Assembly (NCBI RefSeq): GCF_014203535.1
Contig: NZ_JACHJI010000001.1
Location: 806,001 to 870,000, forward strand
Reading direction: 5' to 3'
Source: Streptomyces griseomycini
Lineage (GTDB): Bacteria; Actinomycetota; Actinomycetes; Streptomycetales; Streptomycetaceae
DNA: 64,000 nt
Shown here: positions 48,787-55,450 of the stretch, in pieces
How positions within the stretch are numbered: the stretch's first letter is position 1
How the letters are laid out: every line of letters starts with the position of its first letter
Made by a program: the position numbers and the translations under genes
Notes under the pieces: generated by a model
Database searches by the model: none
What the model was told of the DNA's origin: nothing
The model's input: the letters and a program-made list of their open reading frames with translations, nothing else

Positions 48787-48897
48787 GCAGGGTCCTGATT
48801 CTTGAGGCGTCCGCATACGTGTGCTTGTGCGTCTGCGGTCTCGGGTCGGATCGATACGTAGCTTCCATGGTCCCACGGGTGGGGACCGGGCACGGGT

Positions 48898-48927
48898 TTG
48901 GGCCGCCGAACGGCCCGCTGGTAGTGT
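48898..48927 (+). promoter_or_regulatory. rpsT promoter
   Basis: TTGGGC (48898-48903) and TAGTGT (48922-48927) are separated by 18 bp, leaving a leader of about 105 bases before rpsT. That leader could hold the autoregulatory site used by S20. Confidence 0.5.
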
Positions 48928-49039
48928 GGGGGGCTGTGTCTCATGCCCTCTCAGCGCGAGGCACGCCCAAGAAATCACCCGGTGCGGGAACCGTGCGACC
49001 TCGCGCGGCCTCCGTGCCAGAACCTGTAGAGGCTCATTC

Positions 49040-49306
49040 GTGGCGAACATCAAGTCCCAGATCAAGCGGAACAAGACCAACGAGAAGGCCCGGCTGCGCA
49101 ACAAGGCCGTCAAGTCCTCTCTGAAGACCGCGATCCGCAAGGCTCGCGAGGCCGTTGCCGCGGGCGACGCCGAGAAGGCCACCGAGTACCAGCGCGCCGC
49201 CGCGCGCCAGCTCGACAAGGCCGTCTCCAAGGGCGTCATCCACAAGAACCAGGCCGCCAACAAGAAGTCGGCGCTGGCTCAGAAGGTCGCGTCCCTCAAG
49301 GGCTGA
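49040..49306 (+). CDS. rpsT: 30S ribosomal protein S20
   Basis: S20 is a primary 16S rRNA-binding protein of the 30S body. The 88-residue protein is a basic three-helix bundle: [34 protein letters not shown] at the start, a [25 protein letters not shown] helix at the end. The start is GTG 49040, preceded by GTAGAGG 8 bases upstream; the open frame further upstream is not coding. It is transcribed alone and divergently from lepA. Confidence 0.98.
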   Translation: MANIKSQIKRNKTNEKARLRNKAVKSSLKTAIRKAREAVAAGDAEKATEYQRAAARQLDKAVSKGVIHKNQAANKKSALAQKVASLKG

Positions 49307-49435
49307 TCACCTCCCGATCTGATCTGATCGCCGGAAGGACCCGGGCGGGCCCTCTCTCATCCGCCCCCGACCGGCACCCCGAGCTCGTACGCGGCCTGCG
49401 TTCGCCACGCGGGTACGGGCTCACACGCTTCACCC

Positions 49436-49480
49436 GAGGACCCCGCCTCCCCCCTTCCCCGGGGTGGAGGCGGGGTCCTC
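49436..49480. terminator. Bidirectional terminator between rpsT and the SnoaL-like gene
   Basis: Perfect 15-bp arms GAGGACCCCGCCTCC (49436-49450) and GGAGGCGGGGTCCTC (49466-49480) enclose a loop that itself contains a CCCC/GGGG pair. It serves convergent rpsT (+) and the minus-strand gene ending at 49500. Confidence 0.85.
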
Positions 49481-49499
49481 GCGTCTCCGGCCCCCGGCG

Positions 49500-49895
49500 C
49501 TACGACCAGAAGTCGTTCATCGCGTCGAGGTCCGCGACGCATTCGTCGAGGTCGGTGATCTTGTCCCCGACGATCCGGAAGACGATGCCTCCGTCCAGGT
49601 CCAGGTGCCTGCCCCGCCGGTCCCCCGTGATGTGGTGCAGGGACACCGCGTGGCCCCGGCCGTCGACGAGGACCTGGCGCAATTCGGCACCGAACGTCCC
49701 GTCGGTCTCCTCGCCGAGCCGCCGGTACAGGTCGATGACCGCGTCCTGCCCCTTGTAGTCGCCCGAGAGGGTCCCGGTCCCGGGCACGTGATGCGTGGCG
49801 TCCGCCGCCATCAGTCCGCGCAGGGTGTCCATGTCCCCGTTCGTGAAGGCCTCGTAGCCCTTGCGGACGAGCTGCGCGTTCGGGTGTTCAGCCAT
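49500..49895 (-). CDS. SnoaL-like nuclear transport factor 2 fold protein
   Basis: This 131-residue protein has the NTF2-like alpha+beta barrel pattern: NAQLVRKGYEAFTNGDMDTLRGLMAADATHHVPG, then LSGDYKGQDAVIDLYRRLGEETDGTF, and a final sheet ending with ITDLDECVADLDAMNDFW. SnoaL-type proteins are often small cyclases or hydrolases, but many are ligand-binding only. ATG 49895 is preferred; a GTG at 49907 abuts the AGGAGAGG sequence too closely. It is transcribed alone, 104 bp after holA. Confidence 0.85.
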   Translation of the reverse strand: MAEHPNAQLVRKGYEAFTNGDMDTLRGLMAADATHHVPGTGTLSGDYKGQDAVIDLYRRLGEETDGTFGAELRQVLVDGRGHAVSLHHITGDRRGRHLDLDGGIVFRIVGDKITDLDECVADLDAMNDFWS

Positions 49896-49998
49896 GTCAC
49901 TCGCCACCTCTCCTCACCTGGGCGACCTGCGGCTGACACCTCCGATTCTCCTCTCCGGGGAGCGGAGGTCGACTCGATCACGGGCCACGCGCCGGGTG

Positions 49999-50988
49999 CT
50001 ACGCCCGCCCCCTCGACCGCGCCGCGCGCGCGATGGTGACGACCGCCTTCTCCAGCGCGTACTCGGGGTCGTCCCCGCCGCCCTTGACCCCCGCGTCGGC
50101 CTCGGCGACCGCCCGCAGCGCCACGGCCACGCCGTCCGGGGTCCAGCCGCGCATCTGCTGCCGCACCCGGTCGATCTTCCACGGCGGCATGCCCAGCTCG
50201 CGGGCCAGGTCGGCCGGCCGGCCGCCGCGCGCCGACTGCAGCTTCCCGATGGCCCGCACGCCCTGGGCCAGCGCGCTGGTGATCAGCACCGGCGCCACCC
50301 CGGTCGCCAGGGACCAGCGCAGGGCCTCCAGCGCCTCCGCCGCGCGTCCCTCGACCGCCCGGTCGGCGACCGTGAAGCTCGACGCCTCGGCCCGCCCGGT
50401 GTAGTACCGCCCGACGACCACCTCGTCGATCGTCCCCTCGACGTCCGCGACCAGCTGGGACACCGCCGAGGCCAGCTCCCGCAGGTCGCTGCCGATGGCG
50501 TCGACCAGCGCCTGGCACGCCTCCGGCGTGGCCGACCTGCCGGCGGTGCGGAACTCGCCCCGCACGAAGGCCAGCCGGTCCGCCGGCTTCGTCATCTTCG
50601 GGCACGCCACCTCCCGTGCCCCCGCCTTGCGCGCCGCGTCGAGCAGCCCCTTGCCCTTGGCGCCGCCCGCGTGCAGCAGCACCAGCGTGATCTCCTCGGC
50701 GGGCGCCCCGAGATACGCCTTCACGTCCTTGACCGTGTCGGCCGACAGGTCCTGCGCGTTGCGCACGACCACGACCTTGCGCTCCGCGAAGAGCGACGGG
50801 CTCGTCAGCTCGGCGAGGGTGCCGGGCTGGAGCTGGTCCGGGGTCAGGTCACGGACGTCCGTGTCGGCGTCGGCGGCCTTCGCGGCGGCCACCACCTCCC
50901 GCACGGCGCGGTCGAGCAGCAGGTCCTCCTGGCCCACGGCGAGCGTCACGGGGGCGAGGGGGTCGTCAGAAGCGGTCTTCCTGGCCAT
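49999..50988 (-). CDS. holA: DNA polymerase III subunit delta
   Basis: The delta subunit opens the beta clamp in the clamp loader. This 329-residue protein has DPLAPVTLAVGQEDLLLDRAVREVV (the conserved N-terminal LVxGxExLL block), ELTSPSLFAERKVVVVRNAQDL, and the helical collar with LRELASAVSQLVADVEGTIDEVVVGRYYTG. LELGMPPWKIDRVRQQ-type sequence (LARELGMPPWKIDRV) is the family C-terminal signature. No Walker motif is present, as expected. ATG 50988 starts the conserved part; ATG 51000 and 51018 are in frame. It follows the small acidic gene by 54 bp. Confidence 0.95.
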   Translation of the reverse strand: MARKTASDDPLAPVTLAVGQEDLLLDRAVREVVAAAKAADADTDVRDLTPDQLQPGTLAELTSPSLFAERKVVVVRNAQDLSADTVKDVKAYLGAPAEEITLVLLHAGGAKGKGLLDAARKAGAREVACPKMTKPADRLAFVRGEFRTAGRSATPEACQALVDAIGSDLRELASAVSQLVADVEGTIDEVVVGRYYTGRAEASSFTVADRAVEGRAAEALEALRWSLATGVAPVLITSALAQGVRAIGKLQSARGGRPADLARELGMPPWKIDRVRQQMRGWTPDGVAVALRAVAEADAGVKGGGDDPEYALEKAVVTIARAARSRGRA

Positions 50989-51042
50989 CGCGACAAGCAT
51001 CCCACGCGCCGCCGACAACGCCCCCGGACGGCTCCGGCGCCG

Positions 51043-51297
51043 CTACGGCTCCTCCCGCCAGCCCTCCCACTCCGCCGCGAACTCGTCCAGCTCCCGGGGG
51101 TCCAGCCGCTCCGCCTCGTCCCGCAGGACGACGAGCCACTGCGCGTCCTCCGCGTCGTCCTCGCCGGCCAGCGCGTCCCGCACCAACCGCGGCTCCTCCT
51201 CCACGCCGAACCGTTCCCCGAGGGCCTCGGCCACCTCCTCGGCGGTCTCGCGGTCGGGCAGCACCAGCACATGTCGCACATCGCTCACGTGCGCCAT
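51043..51297 (-). CDS. Small acidic hypothetical protein (84 aa)
   Basis: This 84-residue protein is very acidic (many Glu/Asp in EEVAEALGERFGVEEEP and DEFAAEWEGWREEP) and probably folds as a small alpha/beta domain beginning with the strand RHVLVLPD. I do not recognise a family. The ATG at 51297 has only a weak leader; a GTG at 51288 is also possible. It lies between the NAT gene (29 bp away) and holA on the same strand and is likely cotranscribed. Confidence 0.65.
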   Translation of the reverse strand: MAHVSDVRHVLVLPDRETAEEVAEALGERFGVEEEPRLVRDALAGEDDAEDAQWLVVLRDEAERLDPRELDEFAAEWEGWREEP

Positions 51298-51326
51298 TGT
51301 CCGGCACCGGGTCCGGGGTCCGGGGT

Positions 51327-52166
51327 TCAGGCCCCGCCTCCGGCGCCCCGCACGGCCGGCACCGCGTCCAGCCCGATCCCGAACCGGTCCCGGTACACCG
51401 CGAGCACCTCCTCGTCCGGCCCCAGCTCCCGCTCCTCGCGCGTCCCGTCCGGCGCGGTGACCTTGAACCGCCCGCCGCTGAGCGTGATCCTCCCCCCGTC
51501 CTCGGTGATCCGCGAGCACACGAGCGACCGCGAGAAGTGCGAGGCCGGTGACGTGCTGTGCCACCACGCCCCGGTCGTGAAGTCGCCGAGCACCCGCGGC
51601 CGCGCCTCCAGGCGGTACACCGGCCGTCCGTCGTGGATCACGTCCAGGTCCGCGGCCTCCGCCGCCTCGTGCCCGCCGCGCGCCCCGGCCGCGTCGGCCC
51701 CCGCCGCGGCGATCCGGAACGTGCCCCCGGGATCCTCCTGCTCCCCGCACTCCCCGAACGCCAGCGGCAGGTGGCAGTGCGCCCCGAAGCCGACGTCGGC
51801 CAGCCAGTCGCCCCGGTCCACCGTCCGCACCCGCAGCGCGAGGTGGTCGTACGGGATGCCGAGCCGGCCCTCGTCCCCGTACACCCGCGCCGCGAGCAGC
51901 GTGACCTCGAAACCGAGCGCGGCGAGCAACGCCCCGAAGGCGCCGTTGAGTTCGTAGCAGAACCCGCCCCGCCGCGCTCCCACCACCTTGTCCAGCAGCC
52001 GCTTCTCGTCCAGCACGATCTCCTCGCCGAGGTGGACGGAGAGGTTCTCGAACGGCACGGTCCGCAGATGCCGCAGGTGCAGCTCGCGCAGCACCTCCGT
52101 CGTGGGCGAGACGGGGCGTTCGGCGCCCAGGCGGCGCAAGTAGGCATCGATCCTCGGTGCATCCAT
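51327..52166 (-). CDS. Arylamine N-acetyltransferase
   Basis: NAT transfers an acetyl group from acetyl-CoA to arylamines, hydrazines or small aromatic amines. The 279-residue protein has the catalytic Cys in RRGGFCYELNGAF (about residue 69), the His in IPYDHLALRV (about 107) and the Asp in WLADVGFGAH (about 122), forming the complete triad. VPFENLSVHLGE is the typical N-terminal helix turn. An Ala/Gly-rich insertion (GADAAGARGGHEAAEAADL, about 160-180) is unusual. It may act in amide bond formation or detoxification. It is divergent from the MocR gene with a 120-bp shared region. Confidence 0.93.
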   Translation of the reverse strand: MDAPRIDAYLRRLGAERPVSPTTEVLRELHLRHLRTVPFENLSVHLGEEIVLDEKRLLDKVVGARRGGFCYELNGAFGALLAALGFEVTLLAARVYGDEGRLGIPYDHLALRVRTVDRGDWLADVGFGAHCHLPLAFGECGEQEDPGGTFRIAAAGADAAGARGGHEAAEAADLDVIHDGRPVYRLEARPRVLGDFTTGAWWHSTSPASHFSRSLVCSRITEDGGRITLSGGRFKVTAPDGTREERELGPDEEVLAVYRDRFGIGLDAVPAVRGAGGGA

Positions 52167-52286
52167 GCCCCCAGTCTGCCGCGAGCCGCAACTCCCCGCC
52201 GGGGATCCCCTCTTCGGGCGGCCCCGGCTACGGCGGCTGCGGCTGCGGGGTACGCTCCGGTCCCCGAGTGGCGGAGGAACCAGCTC

Positions 52287-53672
52287 GTGCACGACTACCA
52301 GCGGATCGCCGACCGGATCGCCGCCGACATCCTCGGTGGCCGGCTCAGGCCCGGGCACCGGCTGCCCCCGCAGCGGTCCTTCGCCCGCCGTCACGGGATC
52401 GCCGCGTCGACGGCCGGCCGCGTCTACGCCGAACTCGTCCGGCGCGGGCTCGTGGTCGGCGAGGTCGGCCGCGGCACGTTCGTGCGCGCCGCGCCGGTGC
52501 CGTCCGGCCGGGCGCTCGCCGAGCCCGCCACCACCGCACCGGTCAACCTGGAGCTCAACTACCCGACGGCGCCGGGCCAGGCCGGCCTCCTCACGCCCGC
52601 CCTGGCGCCCCTGCTGCGCCCGGACGTGCTGGCCGAGGCGACCCGCACCGCCCCGGCCACGGGCACGCCGGCCGCTCGCGAGGCGGCTGCCGGGCTGCTG
52701 GCGACGGCCGGGTGGCGGCCCGCCGCCGACCAGGTCCTCTTCAGCGGAAACGCCCGCCAGGCGATCGCCGGCGCGCTGGCCACACTGGTCCGGCCGGGCG
52801 GCCGGGTGGGGATCGACGCCTTGACCTATCCCCTGGTCAAGGAGATGGCGGCCCGGCTCGGCGTGACCTTGGTCCCCCTCGCCGGTGACGCCGACGGCAT
52901 CCGTCCCGACTCCGTCGCCGCGGCCCACCGCGCGGCGCCGCTCTCCGCGCTGTACCTGCAGCCGACCCTGCACAACCCGACGTCGGCGACCATGCCGGAG
53001 ACCCGCCGCCGACGACTGGCCGCGGAACTGCGTCAGTGGGGGCTGCCGGTCGTCGAGGACCGCATCTGGTCCTTCCTCGCGGACGGCACCGAACCCTTCG
53101 CGGCCTTCGCCCCCGAACTCACGTACGTGGTCGACGGGCTGTCCAAACGGGTCGCGCCGGGCCTCACCGTCGGCTTCCTCGTCGTGCCCCCGGGACGGGC
53201 CGAACAGGCGGGCGGCGCACTGCGCTCGGGCGGGTGGACGGCGGGCCGCTTCGCGCTCGAAGCGGCCCTGCGGTGGATGGCGGACGGAACCGTCGCCGCG
53301 TTGGTGACGGCCAAGCGCGCCGACGCCGCACGGCGCCAGCGGCTGGTCACCGAGCACCTGCGGGACTTCGCCGTCCGCACCGACCCGCGGTCGTACTACG
53401 CCTGGTGGCACCTGCCCGCGCCGTGGCGGGCGGACACCTTCACCGCCGCCGCGGCCGCCCTCGGCATCGCGGTGACCCCCGGACCGTCCTTCGCGGTGCC
53501 GTCCGCGGGGCCGGCGCCGGACCGGTCGCCGGGCGCCGCCGCGTCCGGTGCCGCCGACTGCGTCAGGCTCGGGCTGGCATCGGCACCGTCCGAGGCGCTC
53601 GGACAGGCCCTGCGGACACTCGCGTCCCTCGCGCACGGCACACCGCACGGGACCGACGGCCTCCCGTCCTGA
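52287..53672 (+). CDS. MocR-type regulator (GntR HTH + aminotransferase-like domain)
   Basis: This 461-residue protein fuses a GntR winged HTH (YQRIADRIAADILGGRLRPGHRLPPQRSFARRHGIAASTAGRVYAELV, about residues 4-52) to a fold-type I aminotransferase domain. The latter has LQPTLHNPTSATM, VVEDRIWSFL (normally ED-x-Y) and the PLP Lys in VVDGLSKRVAPGLTVGFL. MocR proteins sense PLP or amino-group compounds and typically bind direct repeats. GTG 52287 follows GGAGGAACCAGCTC; the longer open frame is a shadow of NAT. Direct repeats of ATTGCACyGAG just after its stop codon and before the hydrolase gene are its likely target. Confidence 0.92.
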   Translation: MHDYQRIADRIAADILGGRLRPGHRLPPQRSFARRHGIAASTAGRVYAELVRRGLVVGEVGRGTFVRAAPVPSGRALAEPATTAPVNLELNYPTAPGQAGLLTPALAPLLRPDVLAEATRTAPATGTPAAREAAAGLLATAGWRPAADQVLFSGNARQAIAGALATLVRPGGRVGIDALTYPLVKEMAARLGVTLVPLAGDADGIRPDSVAAAHRAAPLSALYLQPTLHNPTSATMPETRRRRLAAELRQWGLPVVEDRIWSFLADGTEPFAAFAPELTYVVDGLSKRVAPGLTVGFLVVPPGRAEQAGGALRSGGWTAGRFALEAALRWMADGTVAALVTAKRADAARRQRLVTEHLRDFAVRTDPRSYYAWWHLPAPWRADTFTAAAAALGIAVTPGPSFAVPSAGPAPDRSPGAAASGAADCVRLGLASAPSEALGQALRTLASLAHGTPHGTDGLPS

Positions 53673-53691
53673 TGCCTCCCCGTCGCCCCAC

Positions 53692-53725
53692 ATTGCACCG
53701 AGAGCAATGTTTTGATTGCACTGAG
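53692..53725. promoter_or_regulatory. Direct repeats ATTGCAC(C/T)GAG, candidate MocR operator
   Basis: ATTGCACCGAG (53692-53702) and ATTGCACTGAG (53715-53725) repeat with a 23-bp period, about two helical turns. The downstream copy covers the -35 element of the hydrolase promoter. Direct-repeat operators are typical of MocR regulators such as GabR and PdxR. Confidence 0.6.
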
Positions 53726-53745
53726 GAGCGGCGCGCTCCTAGGGT
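53717..53745 (+). promoter_or_regulatory. Promoter of the alpha/beta hydrolase gene (leaderless)
   Basis: TTGCAC (53717-53722) and TAGGGT (53740-53745) are 17 bp apart, and the ATG starts 7 bases after the -10 element, so the transcript should be leaderless. Confidence 0.55.
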
Positions 53746-53752
53746 CGGTCGC

Positions 53753-54577
53753 ATGACACCCCGTCTCGCGCACCGGGACGAGGGCGACGCCGACGCCTCC
53801 GCGCTGCCCCTCGTCCTCGTCCACGGCCACCCCTTCGACCACACCATGTGGGCGCCGCAGATCGCCGCCTTCTCGCCCCGGCGCCGGGTGATAGCCCCCG
53901 ACCTGCGCGGTTACGGCGCGTCGCCCGTCACCCCGGGCGTCACGGCGCTGTCCGTGTTCGCGGACGACATCGAGGAGCTGCTCGACGCCCTGGACGTGGC
54001 CCAGTGCGTCCTCGGCGGGCTGTCGATGGGCGGGCAGATCGCCATGGAGTGCTACGCCCGGTTCCCCGAGCGCATCCGCGGTCTGCTGCTCGCCGACACC
54101 TTCGCCGCACCCGAGTCCCCGGAAGGACGCAGGGCCCGCAACGACATGGCGGACCGGCTGCTGCGCGAGGGCATGCGGGGCTACGCCGACGAGGTGCTGT
54201 ACAAGATGGTCGCGCCCCACGCGCCCCCGGCCGTCGCGGCGCACGTCCACCGCATGATGACGCGCACCGACCCGCGGGGCGCCGCGGCGGCCCTGCGCGG
54301 CCGCGCCGAACGGCCCGACTACCGTCCGCTGCTGACCCGGGTCACGGTGCCCGCGCTGGTCGTCGTCGGCGCCGAGGACGAGTACACGCCCGTCGGCGAT
54401 GCCGAGTCGATGCACGGCCTCCTCCCCGACTCCGCCCTCGTCGTCATCGACGGGGCGGCCCACCTGCCCAACCTGGAACGCGCCGACGCGTTCGACGCGG
54501 CGCTGGCGGACTTCCTGCGACGACTCGACACCGCGGCCGGCCTGCCGTCGACCGGCACGAGCGCGTCGGCCGGCTGA
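53753..54577 (+). CDS. Alpha/beta hydrolase
   Basis: This 274-residue protein has the alpha/beta hydrolase fold: oxyanion region LVLVHGHPFDHTMW, DLRGYGAS, the nucleophile elbow GGLSMGGQIAMECY (Ser near residue 97), acid VVGAEDEYTP, and catalytic His in VIDGAAHLPNLERADAF. It resembles haloperoxidase or esterase-like family members; the substrate is unknown. It follows the MocR gene by 80 bp with its own promoter and precedes a methyltransferase gene by 49 bp, suggesting a MocR-controlled two-gene unit. Confidence 0.92.
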   Translation: MTPRLAHRDEGDADASALPLVLVHGHPFDHTMWAPQIAAFSPRRRVIAPDLRGYGASPVTPGVTALSVFADDIEELLDALDVAQCVLGGLSMGGQIAMECYARFPERIRGLLLADTFAAPESPEGRRARNDMADRLLREGMRGYADEVLYKMVAPHAPPAVAAHVHRMMTRTDPRGAAAALRGRAERPDYRPLLTRVTVPALVVVGAEDEYTPVGDAESMHGLLPDSALVVIDGAAHLPNLERADAFDAALADFLRRLDTAAGLPSTGTSASAG

Positions 54578-54626
54578 GCGTCTCGCTCCTCCGCCGGAAC
54601 GACCGGACGGAAAGGGACCCACACCC

Positions 54627-55406
54627 ATGACCACCGCCTCCGACCACTACGACCGGCTGCTCGCCGAGCACTACACCTGGATGCTGGGAGGCGACCTCGC
54701 CGCTCTCGCCTCCGAACAGGCCCGTTCACTGGACGGATGGGGGATACGGCCGGGCCCCGCCGGGACCCGCGCCGTCGATCTCGGCTGCGGTCCGGGACCG
54801 CAGAGCCTGGCTCTGGCCGAACTGGGCTTCTCCCCGGTCCTGGCGGTCGACGCCAGCAGGGCCCTCCTGGACGAGCTGTCGCGCCACGCACCGGACGCCG
54901 TCCGTCCGCTGCACGCCGACATCCGCGGAGTGCTGCCCGAGCACACCCACCCCGGCAGCCTGGGCGCGGTGGTGTGCATGGGCGACACGCTTACCCACCT
55001 GCCCCGTGCCCAGGACGTGACCGAGCTGATCGGGGACGCCGCCGTCGGCCTCGCCGAGGGTGGCCGGCTCGTCCTCGCCCACCGCGACCTGACCGCACCG
55101 CTCACCGGAGAGGCCCGGTTCCTGCCCGTACGCGCCACCCGGGACCGGATCATGACCTGCTTCCTGGAATACGGCGAGGAGACGGTCACGGTCCACGACC
55201 TCGTCCACACCCGTACCGGTGACACCTGGCAGCTGCGCACCGGCAGCTACCCGAAACTGCGCCTCGGCTCCGCCTGGGTCGCCGCACAGTGCCGGGCCGC
55301 CGGTCTGCGCGTCACGCACGACGCCCCGGGACCGCGCGGACTCCACGTGATCATCGCGGTCAAGGAGGCCGGGCCGACCGCTCCGCGCCCCCGGGCCGAT
55401 CCGTGA
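54627..55406 (+). CDS. SAM-dependent methyltransferase
   Basis: This 259-residue class I methyltransferase has motif I AVDLGCGPGPQSLALAELG (about residues 50-68), motif II LAVDASRALLDELSRHAP, and GAVVCMGDTLTHLPRAQDV as motif IV. EGGRLVLAHRDL follows. The N-terminal segment HYDRLLAEHYTWMLGG is typical of small-molecule O/N/C-methyltransferases. An AAGGGA precedes the ATG by 9 bases. It is the second gene after the alpha/beta hydrolase and is probably cotranscribed. The substrate is not predictable. Confidence 0.9.
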   Translation: MTTASDHYDRLLAEHYTWMLGGDLAALASEQARSLDGWGIRPGPAGTRAVDLGCGPGPQSLALAELGFSPVLAVDASRALLDELSRHAPDAVRPLHADIRGVLPEHTHPGSLGAVVCMGDTLTHLPRAQDVTELIGDAAVGLAEGGRLVLAHRDLTAPLTGEARFLPVRATRDRIMTCFLEYGEETVTVHDLVHTRTGDTWQLRTGSYPKLRLGSAWVAAQCRAAGLRVTHDAPGPRGLHVIIAVKEAGPTAPRPRADP

Positions 55407-55450
55407 CGGCCCGCCCCGCCCAGGTGGGCGAGGAAGCGCGGGCGGGGACG

